Of a DNA stretch of 64,000 bases, positions 63,686 through 64,000 are shown piece by piece. The position numbers and the translations under genes were made by a program. Each line of letters begins with the position of its first letter. Position 1 is the first letter of the stretch. The notes beneath the pieces are model-generated. The model saw only the letters and a program-made list of their open reading frames with translations. It searched no databases and was not told the origin of the DNA. Source of the stretch: Lucinisca nassula (Eukaryota; Mollusca; Bivalvia; Lucinida; Lucinidae); the NCBI GenBank assembly GCA_963580285.1, contig OY757013.1:132553027-132617026 (forward strand), given 5' to 3'.

Positions 63686-64000
63686 CTGTTGTGAGGCGAA
63701 TGTGACGGAAGTCCAACTGATAATGACTTACGGTTGGGCAAGGTCTGCTGTCCTTGCAGCAGGAAGGGGAAGAGGGGGAGCGTTGTTACTTCTTCTGTTT
63801 GTACACTTTTATTCATTTTTTCCCTTTCTCCCTCGTCCCCCACCTCTCTTCTCCTCTACTATCTCTTTATCACTTTAGTTTCTTTCTCTGGGAGGCGACC
63901 CAAAAGGACCCACAAGGGCTGACGTGTCATTAAACCCAAAGCTATTGTTTGAGCTTCACCGCCGCTATGCACATGGCCTTAGAATGATGATGCTCAAGTG
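63686..64000. other. Window end, no gene seen
   Basis: A pyrimidine-rich tract lies at 63790-63890. The short ORFs overlap in several frames. It probably continues into another repeat outside the window. Confidence 0.35.

Overview
The window looks like intergenic DNA from a marine invertebrate, most likely a bivalve mollusc. I infer this from the repeat content: a diagnostic 'agctcacctgagc' repeat at 14.7 kb, tRNA-headed SINEs, Penelope-like retroelements and a Polinton. There are no operons, no rRNA and no bacterial-type gene packing. I see one convincing host-type gene, a DUF268 membrane-anchored methyltransferase-like protein (52427-53449, single exon). Nearly everything else is transposable elements, often nested three deep.

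The centrepiece is a 14,658-bp Polinton/Maverick (35909-50566). It has inverted terminal repeats and a 6-bp target duplication (gctgtt), and it sits inside the 3' tail of a Penelope-like element (PLE). It carries a zinc-ribbon plus DDE integrase, a protein-primed family B DNA polymerase, a packaging ATPase, a major-capsid-type protein and several small membrane or coiled-coil proteins. It also carries a large second virion-type protein and a fibre-like coiled-coil/beta gene. Genes sit in divergent pairs with only 16-31 bp between start codons. Almost every long gene has in-frame stops or frameshifts. Another PLE tail has split the fibre-like gene, a probable deletion fused two convergent genes, and no protease was found, so the copy is dead although its ends are intact.

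The second theme is the PLE complement. I see decayed reverse transcriptases at 5.3-5.9, 8.1, 22.1, 26.8, 28.1-32.3 and 33.8-35.5 kb. A ~500-bp repeat present about fifteen times is explained as the PLE 3' tail. The PLE terminal repeats (pLTRs) carry minimal hammerhead ribozymes. I count eleven occurrences, including a 261-bp x3 tandem array at 1.1-1.9 kb and a 383-bp x2 array at 28.4-29.1 kb.

The rest is MITEs and small retroelements. MITE family A (more than 15 copies, ~280 bp) has short TIRs around a long central hairpin, and MITE family B (4 copies, ~245 bp) is similar. There is a TTAA-flanked element with 456-bp direct repeats, a 780-bp foldback element at 61 kb, several LINE ORF2 fragments, a Ty3-like gag remnant and microsatellites. 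Region by region: 0-11 kb PLE, gag, LINE and SINE debris; 11-25.6 kb MITE-A cluster; 25.9-35.9 kb satellite-like repeats and nested PLEs; 35.9-50.6 kb Polinton; 50.6-54 kb host gene; 54-64 kb nested MITEs, LINEs, foldback element and SINE. All calls come from reading the sequence; no database search was possible.
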